This document shows, piece after piece, positions 1 to 7,915 of a DNA stretch of 11,896 bases. This DNA is from RXIX01 sp003989075. Lineage in GTDB: Bacteria; Pseudomonadota; Gammaproteobacteria; Competibacterales; Competibacteraceae. Made by a program: the position numbers and the translations under genes. The stretch spans positions 1 through 11,896 of the forward strand of contig JAKOYN010000163.1 in the NCBI GenBank assembly GCA_029780415.1. The letters are read 5' to 3'. The notes under the pieces were generated by a model. It was not told the DNA's origin and ran no database searches. It saw nothing but the letters and a program-made list of their open reading frames with translations. Position 1 is the first letter of the stretch. Each line of letters begins with the position of its first letter.

Positions 1-239
1 CCGCTGTGCAACTGAGCGATGGCGCGGGCCAGTCCGTCGAGGCGATGGCGGTTGCCGGGACCGGCCTGACGGAACCAGTCGAACAGGCCACCGATCGTGT
101 CGGCGACGAAAAAATTCATTTCCGGCAATCCGTACAGTTCGGGATGCTGACCGAGCATGCCGCAGACGACCGAGGAGAAGGAGCGGCCGGAACAGAGGAT
201 AAAGAGCGGCCGGGTGTTACTCAGGGTTGCATCGCTCAC
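1..239 (-). CDS. Sulfotransferase family protein, N-terminal 79 residues (cut by left edge)
   Basis: Reading from a GTG at 239 the frame stays open to the window edge, so the 3' part is missing. Residues 11-44 form a hydrophobic strand (PLFILC), a loop GRSFSSVVCGMLGQHP and then ELYGLPEMNFF. This is the layout of the 5'-phosphosulfate-binding loop and following helix of PAPS-dependent sulfotransferases, where RSGTT-like loops followed by HPxxxGxxE are usual; here the loop reads RSFSS. Family members move a sulfuryl group from PAPS to a hydroxyl or amine; the acceptor here is unknown. An in-frame TGA lies 21 bases upstream of the GTG, and the next in-frame ATG falls inside the motif, so GTG is the likely start. 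It lies 18 bases after the stop of the 207-residue gene, probably in one operon with it. The 3'-phosphate-binding region is outside the window, so catalytic competence cannot be judged. Confidence 0.78.
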   Translation of the reverse strand, partial: MSDATLSNTRPLFILCSGRSFSSVVCGMLGQHPELYGLPEMNFFVADTIGGLFDWFRQAGPGNRHRLDGLARAIAQLHS

Positions 240-257
240 CGTGCTGTCTCGCGGTGC

Positions 258-881
258 TCAGTCGAGAAAATCACTGAACCAGCCCTCGATGCTGGCATCG
301 CTGTCAGGTTCGCGCGGTGCCTGTGGGGCGGTACGGGTTTCGGGACGGGCGGTGGGCTGTTCAAGCGTGGCGCGCCAGTCACGCAGGGCAGCGATGGCCT
401 GTTCGAGGGCGGCGATGCGCTGATTGAGCTGCCCAGCACTGCCGTGCAGTTCGCCGAGAACATCGCCGAGCGCAGCCAGGCGGGCGTCGAAGGCCGGCAA
501 CTGTTCAGCAAGCCGGTCGGGTTGTGGCGCAGCCTGCGCGCTGGGCAGCGCGGCAATGCTGAAGTCGGCATGGCCGGGAATGGAGCGCAACAGGCGCTGC
601 AACTGGTTGAGGCTGATGCCGGCCACTTTCTGCTCGCCGGGCGCTGCATTTTCGAGCTGGCCGAGAATCCAGCGAATCCGCAGCGCCATGGGCTGATCGC
701 CCTGGGCGCGCAGGCGCAGGAACTGGACGAACTGGCGCAGGCGCTCTTCGCTGAGGCGGGTGCCGGGAATCAGGCGGCCGTCACTGGTAGGCTGCTCGAT
801 AAACTGGACGAGGCGTTGCAGGAAGGCGCGTTGCGCGGTTTCGGCACTGTGGGCCGGAGAGCGTGGACTGAGGCTGATCAT
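258..881 (-). CDS. Hypothetical protein, 207 aa, predicted coiled coil with acidic/aromatic C-terminal tail
   Basis: I do not recognise this family. The ATG at 881 is preceded by an AGGA ribosome-binding site (888-891 on the minus strand) with 6 bases between. The N-terminal half (about residues 10-105) is rich in Arg, Gln and Leu and looks like an all-helical globular domain. Residues about 107-125 are Ala/Pro/Gln-rich. Residues about 128-175 show Leu/Ala heptad spacing typical of a coiled coil. A Pro/Glu/Thr-rich stretch then leads to a short tail ending in SIEGWFSDFLD. There is no signal peptide or membrane segment, so the protein is probably cytoplasmic. A disordered linker ending in an acidic/aromatic peptide is the shape of a partner-docking tail, but that is inference. 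It is the first gene of a minus-strand pair with the sulfotransferase, so it may work with that enzyme. Its base composition matches the neighbours. The long plus-strand frame over it (6-887) is low-complexity and best read as its antisense shadow. Confidence 0.82.
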   Translation of the reverse strand: MISLSPRSPAHSAETAQRAFLQRLVQFIEQPTSDGRLIPGTRLSEERLRQFVQFLRLRAQGDQPMALRIRWILGQLENAAPGEQKVAGISLNQLQRLLRSIPGHADFSIAALPSAQAAPQPDRLAEQLPAFDARLAALGDVLGELHGSAGQLNQRIAALEQAIAALRDWRATLEQPTARPETRTAPQAPREPDSDASIEGWFSDFLD

Positions 882-1173
882 GGTTGATCCTGTGTGCTGG
901 GAGAAAAACGGCTGCCAGGCTTGCCGGTCCAGGGCTCTGGGCCAGCGGTGCTAGCCAATGACGCCCGGAACCACCGATCACCTGCTTTCCTGCGGAACCC
1001 AGAGATCTTATGGAGAGAGATAGCTCATGACCGGTATCTGCACCATACACCAGGACAGCTGTTCCATGAATCATCCATCGTCCGATAAATCGCCCACAGC
1101 CCACCCGGCCATTTCGCCTATAATTCGCCATCAATCCCTTGCCTCTGCCACCCTCCATTTCCGGTCGCCCAGC
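882..1173. other. Divergent intergenic region between the 207-aa gene and the propeller gene
   Basis: These 292 bases separate two genes transcribed away from each other, so they should carry promoters for both. Local composition is less GC-rich than the flanking genes. On the plus strand there is one perfect TATAAT (1119-1124) and a GGAGAGAG stretch (1012-1019) ahead of an ATG at 1027 that is in frame with the propeller gene. I found no convincing -10/-35 pair on the minus strand for the 207-aa gene. GGAACC occurs twice (967-972 and 994-999). No tRNA, hairpin terminator or convincing small gene was found; a 64-codon plus-strand frame at 894-1088 lacks protein-like composition. Confidence 0.6.
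1113..1129 (+). promoter_or_regulatory. Candidate -10 element (TATAAT) flanked by TTCGCC direct repeats
   Basis: TATAAT at 1119-1124 matches the sigma-70 -10 consensus exactly, which is conspicuous in GC-rich DNA. It is overlapped by two TTCGCC copies (1113-1118 and 1124-1129) with an 11-base period, about one helical turn, as an operator could be arranged. A related GATAAATCGCC lies at 1084-1094. No good -35 hexamer sits 16-18 bases upstream (ACAGCC at 1096-1101), so an activator or another arrangement would be needed. Transcription would start near 1131, giving a leader of about 43 bases to the ATG at 1174. Confidence 0.38.
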
Positions 1174-2415
1174 ATGTCCGTACAGTCTACCCTCGCCTTC
1201 CACCCAATTCCCGGCGACCTGCTGCCCGATGCCCACCGCTACCGGATTCAGGCCAGCGCCTGGTTTCAGGGCTGGCTGTATCTGGGCGTCAGTGCCTATC
1301 CGGTCGATCCTGGACACTCCGGCCACGCATTGCTGTTGCGCCATCGCCTGCGCGAATCCGGCTGGGAACAGGTGCACAGCAGCCCAATCGAATCGCCCTG
1401 GCTGCAGCAGAATGGCCAGCGGCGGCGCTTTGCGCTGGAACTGGGCTGGCGGGCACTGACCGTGCTGCCCGACCCCGATCAGGCCACGCCAACGCTGTAT
1501 GCGCTGCGCCTGGGCCTGCGGGCACCCGCCCTGCTCCATTCCAGCAATGGCACGCATTTTCAGGAGCAGCCCAACCCCGGTCCGACCGCGCAGGGACCGT
1601 GCATCGCCCTGCGTGGCTGCTCCGGGCAGGTGTTCGCGATCAGTGTCGCCGCTGCCCATGACCGTGGCTGCGCGGCAGCCCCGCTCTGGATGTGCCGCGA
1701 TCCGCGCCAGCCCGACTGGCAGCCAGCCAGCGTGCCCGGCTTTGGCGATCCCGATAACCGGACCCTGGACGGCCTGCAGGTCTTCAACGGCCAGTTGTAC
1801 GCTGCCGCCGGCAATCCGGATTACGGCTTTCAGCTCTGGAAAAGTACGGTCCGTGGCCAGCCACCCTTTGTCTGGGAACAGGTAATAAGCGAGGGCGCGC
1901 TGCGCTACAGCCGCAATCCGCGCATCACAGCCCTGGTGGTGTTCAAGGACGCACTTTATCTGGGCACCCGCGCCACGCAGGCCGATGCCGCACTGCCTGG
2001 CGATACCGGCGCCGAGATCATCCGCGTGCTGGCCAATGATCGCTGGGAACTGGTGATGGGCACGCCGCGCTTTTCGCCGCTGGGCCTGCAGGTGCCGCTG
2101 TCGAGTCACGGGCCGGGCTTTGGCGATGCACGCAACCCGCGCATCACCCGGCTGGCCGCGACCAGCGAAGCACTCTACGCGGCGCTCGGCCGGTATCGTG
2201 ATCCGACCGGCACGCCCAGCGCCAGCGCGCCGCTGTGGAAAAGCGTGGACGGTGAAAGCTGGCAGGGGCTATTCCCGCCCGGCTGCGACTCGCCCGCCGC
2301 TGGCGACCCGCGCATCCTGCAAGCCACCCCGCATGGCCTGGTGATTGCCGGCGACTGGGATACGACCCGTGATGCTCAGGCCCGGCCCGGTCTGTGGCTG
2401 GACGCGACGCACTGA
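1174..2415 (+). CDS. Beta-propeller-like repeat protein of unknown function, 413 aa
   Basis: The protein carries divergent repeats of the form GFGDxxN...I/LxxL.VF...LYxG/A...G..LWKS..G..W. Clear copies are GFGDPDN at 189-195 with LQVFNGQLYAAAGN at 201-214 and LWKS at 221-224; VVFKDALYLGTR at 255-266; and GFGDARNPRIT at 315-325 with LYAALG at 334-339 and LWKSVDGESW at 354-363. An earlier degenerate copy, WFQGWLYLGVS, is at 30-40. SxDGxxW turns are typical of BNR/Asp-box and related beta-propellers, which act as binding or hydrolase scaffolds; no catalytic residues can be assigned. No signal peptide or membrane segment is visible. The start at 1174 is preferred because it lies downstream of the TATAAT and because residues encoded from 1027 to 1173 have poor codon bias (two ATA codons) and unstructured composition. 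An in-frame ATG at 1027 has a better ribosome-binding site (GGAG at 1012-1015) and would add 49 residues. The gene converges on the PKS operon, with 35 bases between the stops and no clear terminator. Confidence 0.83.
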   Translation: MSVQSTLAFHPIPGDLLPDAHRYRIQASAWFQGWLYLGVSAYPVDPGHSGHALLLRHRLRESGWEQVHSSPIESPWLQQNGQRRRFALELGWRALTVLPDPDQATPTLYALRLGLRAPALLHSSNGTHFQEQPNPGPTAQGPCIALRGCSGQVFAISVAAAHDRGCAAAPLWMCRDPRQPDWQPASVPGFGDPDNRTLDGLQVFNGQLYAAAGNPDYGFQLWKSTVRGQPPFVWEQVISEGALRYSRNPRITALVVFKDALYLGTRATQADAALPGDTGAEIIRVLANDRWELVMGTPRFSPLGLQVPLSSHGPGFGDARNPRITRLAATSEALYAALGRYRDPTGTPSASAPLWKSVDGESWQGLFPPGCDSPAAGDPRILQATPHGLVIAGDWDTTRDAQARPGLWLDATH

Positions 2416-2450
2416 GGGATTGGCAGCACCGACAGCAGCCCGCGCCGCGT
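2416..2450. other. 35-base convergent junction
   Basis: This gap separates the stop of the plus-strand propeller gene (2413-2415) from the stop of the minus-strand adaptor gene (2451-2453). I see no GC-rich hairpin followed by a T-run on either strand, so termination here is either Rho-dependent or happens inside the opposing genes. Confidence 0.5.
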
Positions 2451-4799
2451 TCACGGCAGCCAGGACCAGGCTTCCAGCCGGACAAAACGCACCAGCGCCC
2501 GACTGAAGGCGACGATCAGGGGCTGCTCACCGGCGCTGATCTTGGCAAAGCCGCTCATTGCCGATTTCAGCGTGCCATCCGGGTTGGGAATATCGAAACC
2601 GACCCGGACCACGCGCATGAACGGATTACTCGGGCTGAGCTCGACCACCGGCGCGATAGCCACCACCTGACCTTCAAACTCGCGCAGGGGCCAGGCCCAC
2701 ACCCGCAGGCGCACCGGCGCGCCCACCCTGACCGTGCCGATATCGCTTTCCGGAGCGAGAATCTCGGCCTGCATCACGCTGCTGTCCTCGACCACCGCCA
2801 GCAAATCGCCTTCCTTGAGAAAAGTGCCGGTCTTGAATTCCAGACGCGGTGTGGCCACGGTGCCGGCGATCGGCGCGCGCAGCCGGGTGCGCTCGCGCTG
2901 ATCGCGCAAATAGGTCAATTGCTCGCGCAACTGCTTCAGTGCGGCCTGTTGCACCGCCACCTCCATCGGCAGCGGCGGACTTTTGATCAGATCGAGATTG
3001 GCCGCCGCTACCGCTACCGCCGCCTGATCGACATCGGCAGTCTTCACCGCCTCTTGATATTCCAGATCCTTGACCACGCCGGTCTTGTGTACCGGGGCCA
3101 GCAATTCCTGCAGCTTGCGGCTGTGACCGGCGCGCACCTGCGCCATGTCGCGCTGCTCGCGGGCAGCGCTGATCGCCTCGGCCTTGGCGCCATGCTGCAG
3201 CAGCGCCAGTTCCGCCTGCTGGCGTTCCAGGGCAGCCGTGGTCGCGGCAATATCATGGTCCTGCTGCCAGGTACCCAGTTCGGCGATCACCTGTCCGGAC
3301 GTGACCATCTGATTCTCACCGGCCAGCACCCGCTCAACCACGCCCGGCAGCAGCGCATGTACCTCGGCGCGGGCGCGCGGGAACAGGGTCACCTCACCGG
3401 TCACTTCGTAGGGATACGGCAGCCAGGCCATGCCCAGCAGCAGCGCCAGCAGCAGCCAGCGCCGCCAGGAGCGCTGCACCGGTTCAGGACCGGCAGCCGG
3501 AGCCTTTTCCAGGGCCGCCGCCGCAGTGGCACGTGCCGCGCCGGATGCTGATGCTACGGGCATGGCCCGTTCCGGCGACCGCTGCACCAGCCGGTATAGC
3601 AGCCAGCGTGCTACCAGCGCCAGCAGCAGCAGGAACAGCAGTACACCCACGCCCTGAAAGCGCGCCTCCAGATACACGGCCAGCGCGAACAGCACCAGTC
3701 CGGCCAGCAGCAGCACAAAAGTAACGCTGGCGACCGCATAGCCGAGCAGCGCATAGCGTTCCACCTCAGCCAGCCGCGCCGGTGGCCGGCGCCCGCGCAG
3801 ATACAGTCCGAGCACCTGAAACGCCCGCTCACGCAGGCGCGGCATGCCCAAGGCAATCGCCAACCAGGCATAGCCATCGGCCCGCCACAGTGGATTGGCG
3901 GTGAACAGGAAGGCGCCCAGGGCCATATGGCCAAGCACGAAGGCATAGCTGCCCAGCGTAGCGCCGCCCTCCAGCGTCAGCCGCCAGAGCAGAATACCGC
4001 CGGCAAACAGCGCCAGCTTGGTAAGCAGCGCCGCCGCTGTTACCCATAACTGGCCACGACGCGGCAGCGCACGCAGACGCTTGGCGACGAAAAAGCGCGG
4101 CATGATCCCGTAGGCGAGGCGCAGGCCAAATTGATCGACCCGCCCGCCGCAGCCGGTACAGGTGATGCCCTGCAGCAGCTTGCTGGACAGATTGATGATC
4201 AGCAGGCCGAACAGGAACTTGAACAACAGATGCCAGCCGGGATCGGCCAGCCGCTGCAAGGCGTACTGATAGGCGGGCTGGTTATACAACAGCACCAGCA
4301 GCGCCAGCGGCACACCGGCGCCCAGCAGCCAGGTGCCATGCCGCAACCAGGCCAGCCGCCGCGCCCAGCGACTGAATGCGCGCTGCGGATTGGCCAGCAC
4401 CCAGCGATAGGCGTCGCCGGGACGATCATCGTCATCGATCCCGTCGCTTTCCGGGGAAGACTCCGGCACTGACGGTTGCACGGACGCCGCCGGCAGCGCT
4501 TCCAGCAAGCCCAGCGCCGCCATGTCCTGATAGAACTGCTCAAGCTGCGCGGCACTCAGCGTCAGGCCAAAGCGCGTGTTAAACGTTTGGCGAATCGCTT
4601 CCATGCTGCCGCCGCCGGCCAGCGCCTGGCACAGGAAGACCTCTTCGGCGCCCAGTTCGAAACGCTCGCCGCTGCCGGTGTCGCGCGCCTGGTAGCGACC
4701 GGCGCGTACAAGCGGGTCGATGGCGATGCCGGGACGCAGGCGCCAGCACGGTGGAGTTCCTGGCGCAGTCGCGGAATAAGTGGCCGGGGGTTCGCTCAT
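2451..4799 (-). CDS. PqqD-like / inactive M50-like membrane domain / HlyD-type adaptor fusion, 782 aa
   Basis: Three parts are visible. Residues about 18-100 resemble a PqqD-like winged-helix domain (WRLRPG, FELGAEEVFLCQALAGG, ending GLLE). Residues about 154-460 hold roughly seven hydrophobic segments (154-172, 189-210, 249-273, 281-301, 350-378, 383-403, 446-460) laid out as in M50/site-2-protease-like membrane proteins. The conserved GGRV (218-221) and NPLWRADGY (302-310) are present, but the position of the zinc motif HExxH reads SKLLQ (206-210), so protease activity is not expected. Residues about 470-782 form a HlyD/membrane-fusion adaptor: a first lipoyl half (480-510), a long coiled coil (about 515-636), a second lipoyl half starting RLRAPIAGTV (638-648), and a beta-barrel ending near SGFAKI. 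Adaptors of this type link an inner-membrane exporter to the outer membrane; no ATPase or permease is in the window. The ATG overlaps the stop of the KS-AT gene as ATGA with no Shine-Dalgarno, implying translational coupling. Export of the PKS product is the inferred role. Confidence 0.93.
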   Translation of the reverse strand: MSEPPATYSATAPGTPPCWRLRPGIAIDPLVRAGRYQARDTGSGERFELGAEEVFLCQALAGGGSMEAIRQTFNTRFGLTLSAAQLEQFYQDMAALGLLEALPAASVQPSVPESSPESDGIDDDDRPGDAYRWVLANPQRAFSRWARRLAWLRHGTWLLGAGVPLALLVLLYNQPAYQYALQRLADPGWHLLFKFLFGLLIINLSSKLLQGITCTGCGGRVDQFGLRLAYGIMPRFFVAKRLRALPRRGQLWVTAAALLTKLALFAGGILLWRLTLEGGATLGSYAFVLGHMALGAFLFTANPLWRADGYAWLAIALGMPRLRERAFQVLGLYLRGRRPPARLAEVERYALLGYAVASVTFVLLLAGLVLFALAVYLEARFQGVGVLLFLLLLALVARWLLYRLVQRSPERAMPVASASGAARATAAAALEKAPAAGPEPVQRSWRRWLLLALLLGMAWLPYPYEVTGEVTLFPRARAEVHALLPGVVERVLAGENQMVTSGQVIAELGTWQQDHDIAATTAALERQQAELALLQHGAKAEAISAAREQRDMAQVRAGHSRKLQELLAPVHKTGVVKDLEYQEAVKTADVDQAAVAVAAANLDLIKSPPLPMEVAVQQAALKQLREQLTYLRDQRERTRLRAPIAGTVATPRLEFKTGTFLKEGDLLAVVEDSSVMQAEILAPESDIGTVRVGAPVRLRVWAWPLREFEGQVVAIAPVVELSPSNPFMRVVRVGFDIPNPDGTLKSAMSGFAKISAGEQPLIVAFSRALVRFVRLEAWSWLP
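4796..4799 (-). other. ATGA stop/start overlap, KS-AT gene to adaptor gene
   Basis: The TGA of the KS-AT gene (4796-4798) and the ATG of the adaptor gene (4797-4799) share bases. The preceding sequence is GC-rich Arg codons without an AGGAGG-like site, so translation of the adaptor probably depends on ribosomes terminating on the KS-AT message. Confidence 0.85.
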
Positions 4800-7700
4800 G
4801 AGCGGCGGCGGCGCTCCAGCCAGGCCGCCATCACCCGCTCCTGCTGGGCTAGAAAATCCTGCATCAATTCAAAATGCCCGGTAAGCGCCGTGGCCGGGCC
4901 GGGATGTCTGGAGACGGGAACCGTTGGCGTTGGCACCGATTCGACTGCGACTGCCGCTGCCGCTGGCTCGTTCACGACCGGGGTTGACGGCTGCACTGGA
5001 ATGGCCGACGGCTGCGCGGATGTGGATGAGTCCAGCACATGCCGCACGTGCTCAATGACGGTCGCGCTGGGCTGGATGAGCGGGATGGCCGTGGACAGAT
5101 ACGGTGCCACCGGCGGGGCATGCTCCGCGACCTGGCAACCCGCATGGAGCAGGTCCAGATCCAGCGGCACGCCCTCAGCGAACAGCGCGCCCAGCAGATA
5201 GCGCAACTGCTCACCCGCACCGCGGCGACGGTCGTCGCAGGCCACCGCCAGATGGGGCCGGCCACGCAGGGTATCGCGGACAAAGGCGCTCAGATGGCTT
5301 TCCGGTCCGGCCTCGATGAACACGCGCACGCCATCGCGATACAGGTTCTCGATGCTTTCGCGAAAGCGCACCGGCTGCCGGTACTGCGCGGCGGCGGTAT
5401 CGCGGATCGCTTCGGGCGCAGCCGGAAACGGCGCAGCCGTAACGCAGGAATACAGCGTGGGCGTGGCGGAAGCGACGAATTCGACATCCTCGAACAGGCG
5501 CCGGAACGCCGCGGCCATCGGTGCCATCAACGGCGTGTGATAACCGCGATCCAGAGTCAGCACGCTGCAAAAGCCACCCTGCTGCCTGAGCTGTTCATGC
5601 GCGCCGGCAATAGCCTCGCGCGGTCCGAACAGAATGAACTGGTTGGCGCAGTTATCCATGGTCAGATGCAGGCGTGGATCGGCCGCCAGCACTGCGCGCG
5701 CCGCGTCGAGCGGCAGGGCGCCGACCGACAGCAGTTGGCCATCGGGAATCGCGCCATCAGCCTCCAGACCCCGATACAGGGCGTTCATGGCACGGATACT
5801 GGCACCAAGCGCCGCTTCATCCAGTTGCGGCATGCCCGAGGCGACCAGCGCCGCATTCTCGCCGGTGCTATGGCCGAGCAGGGCATCAGCGCGAATACCC
5901 AGCGCCGACAGCAACTGAAACAGGGCGCGATCGGCGGCGAATACCGCTTCCGAACCCAGTTCCATGCCGCGCAGTTGCGCCTGCAAAACAGCCTGCGCTT
6001 CGGCATCCAGACCGGTCGGCGGCGGAAAGATCGCCTGACTCGGGGCCTGATCGCGTTCACCGCCATACAGGCCATCGAGGAAATCGAAGCCCCGGCGCAA
6101 CTCGGCAAATTCGATAGTCAGCGCCCGCAGCATATCCGGGTACTGCGAATTCTCACCCGGGAACAGCAGCGCCACCCGGCCGGGCACGGGCCGGGCGTTG
6201 AAATAGAGACCGTCACGGGTCTGCAGGCGCTCGCGGCACGGATCGGCCAGCTTGTCCAGCGCCACCGCCAGCCGTTTTTGCACCCCGGCGATATCGGCAG
6301 CGACCAGCGCCAGCCGTTCACCATCGGCGCCACGCTGCCGCCACAGCGCCGCCGCCAGCGTGTGCAGATCCAGTGCCGGTTCCTGATCCAGGCGCTGGTG
6401 CAACTGCGCGAGCTGCGCCAGCAGCGCCGGCCGGTCGGCCTGACTGAACACCAGCAGTTCGCTGCCCGGACACCAGCGCCGGCCAAGAAACGCTGCCAGC
6501 GGTTGCGGATCAGCGCCCGGCGCTTCTTCGAGAATGGCGTGGGTGTTGATGCCGCCAAAACCGAAGGCATTGACCCCGGCGCGGCGCGGCGCAGGGCCAC
6601 CGTGAATCCAGGGCCGGGTCTCGGTGTTCAGATACAGGCGGCCATGCTCCAGGCCCAGGCGCGGATTCACCTCTCCGGCCAGAGTCGGCGGCAGCAGGCG
6701 GTGATACAGCGCCAGCGCAGTCTTGATCAGCGCTGCCGCGCCGGCCGCCGGAATGCAGTGGCCAATCATCGACTTGACCGAACCCAGGGCCACGTCCGGA
6801 ATCGCGCCGCGCCGCGCGCCCAGAACCTGGCGCAGGGCTTCGATCTCGGTCTGGTCGCCGAGCGGAATACCGGTGCCGTGTGCCTCGATCAGGCCAGCGC
6901 TGGCCGGATCGAGACCGGCCTGTTGCCAGGCGCGGCGCATGGCCAGCACTTCGCCTTCCAGGCGCGGTGCCATCAGCCCCTTGGCGCGACCATCCGACGC
7001 CTGGCCGACGGCTTTCAGCACCGCGTAGATGCGATCGCCGGCGCGCAGGGCATCGTCGAGACGCTTGAGCACCAGCACGCCGCCACCCTCGCCAAGCAGG
7101 GTGCCATCGGCACCGGCGGCGAAAGGCTGGATGCGCGAGTTGCGCGACAGCGCGCCGAGGCGACAGAACACCATGTACACCAGCGGCGGGGTCGAAGTGT
7201 TGATGCCACCGGCCAGCATCAGGTCGGCATTGCCGCGGCGCAGTTCGTTCATGGCCGCATCGACGGCAATCAGCGACGAAGCGCAGGCCGCGTCGAGGAT
7301 GTAGTTCGGCCCCATCAGATTAAGGCGGTTGGCGATGCGCCCGGTCATCATGTTCGGCACCAGACCGGGAATACCGTCGGTATCCAGCGGCAGCAGCTCC
7401 TGCTTGAGCAGCGTGCGAATCTGGGCAGCGGCGGCAGCATCGAGATGCGGCAACAGACCCCGCAGCAGCGCTACGGTCTGGTCGAGCACCACGCCGTGCT
7501 GCACGCCGTTGACGCTGGCGCGGTTGGGGTGGATGCCATGGCCGAGGATGATGCCGGTGCGTTCCGGAGCATAGCCGCCTTCGCCCAGACCGGCATCGGC
7601 CAAGGCGCGCTGGGCGAGTTCAAGCGCGTGAAACTGATCCGGCTCACCACCGGTCAGCGAGACCGGCATGATGCCGAAGGCGCGCGGATCGAAGCGCGAC

Positions 7701-7915
7701 AGCTCGCCGAGGAAGCCACCGTGGCAGGTGTACAGGCGCGCCAGATCCTCGCTGGAGGGATCCAGCAGCCGTTCGGCGCCCCATTCCGGCGGCGGCATGC
7801 CGATGGCATCGACGCGGTTGAGGATGTTGTACCAGTAGCCGGCCAGATCGGGAGCCCGGGCAAACAGGGCGGCCATGCCAACAATGGCGATGTCGCTATT
7901 CGCGGTCGCGTTCAT
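4796..7915 (-). CDS. Iterative type I PKS, KS-AT didomain without ACP, 1039 aa
   Basis: The protein catalyses decarboxylative condensation (KS) and extender loading (AT). KS, residues about 7-465: starts SDIAIVGMAALF, with Cys211 in DAACASS, His346 in EAHGTG and His386 in KSMIGH, so the full catalytic triad is present. The KS closes with GVNAFGFGGINTHAILEEAP. AT, about 580-890: FPGENSQYPDML, Ser683 in GHSTGE, Arg708 at the usual +25 position that binds the malonyl carboxylate, and His793 in GYHTPLM, so it looks active and malonyl-type. The FPGExSQYPxML form is typical of PfaA/Hgl-like synthases. After a Pro/Ala/Val linker (about 965-1010) it ends in an amphipathic motif, FELMQDFLAQQERVMAAWL (1015-1033), then LERRRRS and the stop; no ACP or reductive domain is encoded, so it must use an ACP in trans, presumably that of the upstream PKS. 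I chose the ATG at 7915 because KS domains normally start about there; a GTG at 8041 in the same open frame would add 42 unlikely residues and overlap the upstream gene. Confidence 0.95.
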   Translation of the reverse strand: MNATANSDIAIVGMAALFARAPDLAGYWYNILNRVDAIGMPPPEWGAERLLDPSSEDLARLYTCHGGFLGELSRFDPRAFGIMPVSLTGGEPDQFHALELAQRALADAGLGEGGYAPERTGIILGHGIHPNRASVNGVQHGVVLDQTVALLRGLLPHLDAAAAAQIRTLLKQELLPLDTDGIPGLVPNMMTGRIANRLNLMGPNYILDAACASSLIAVDAAMNELRRGNADLMLAGGINTSTPPLVYMVFCRLGALSRNSRIQPFAAGADGTLLGEGGGVLVLKRLDDALRAGDRIYAVLKAVGQASDGRAKGLMAPRLEGEVLAMRRAWQQAGLDPASAGLIEAHGTGIPLGDQTEIEALRQVLGARRGAIPDVALGSVKSMIGHCIPAAGAAALIKTALALYHRLLPPTLAGEVNPRLGLEHGRLYLNTETRPWIHGGPAPRRAGVNAFGFGGINTHAILEEAPGADPQPLAAFLGRRWCPGSELLVFSQADRPALLAQLAQLHQRLDQEPALDLHTLAAALWRQRGADGERLALVAADIAGVQKRLAVALDKLADPCRERLQTRDGLYFNARPVPGRVALLFPGENSQYPDMLRALTIEFAELRRGFDFLDGLYGGERDQAPSQAIFPPPTGLDAEAQAVLQAQLRGMELGSEAVFAADRALFQLLSALGIRADALLGHSTGENAALVASGMPQLDEAALGASIRAMNALYRGLEADGAIPDGQLLSVGALPLDAARAVLAADPRLHLTMDNCANQFILFGPREAIAGAHEQLRQQGGFCSVLTLDRGYHTPLMAPMAAAFRRLFEDVEFVASATPTLYSCVTAAPFPAAPEAIRDTAAAQYRQPVRFRESIENLYRDGVRVFIEAGPESHLSAFVRDTLRGRPHLAVACDDRRRGAGEQLRYLLGALFAEGVPLDLDLLHAGCQVAEHAPPVAPYLSTAIPLIQPSATVIEHVRHVLDSSTSAQPSAIPVQPSTPVVNEPAAAAVAVESVPTPTVPVSRHPGPATALTGHFELMQDFLAQQERVMAAWLERRRRS

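Noticed and set aside
6..887. A 293-codon plus-strand frame over the left-hand genes
   Set aside because: It covers both the 207-aa gene and the sulfotransferase motif on the other strand, and itself shows no recognisable motif.
894..1088. Small plus-strand frame in the divergent intergenic region
   Set aside because: It has no convincing ribosome-binding site, no protein-like composition, and no detectable motif.
781..2109. A 442-codon minus-strand frame opposite the propeller gene
   Set aside because: Composition is unlike a folded protein, and it overlaps the well-supported 207-aa gene start. The plus strand carries clear LWKS/GFGD repeats.
2394..3551. A 385-codon plus-strand frame opposite the adaptor gene
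   Set aside because: It is a His/Gln/Arg-rich antisense shadow of the HlyD coiled coil and lipoyl region.
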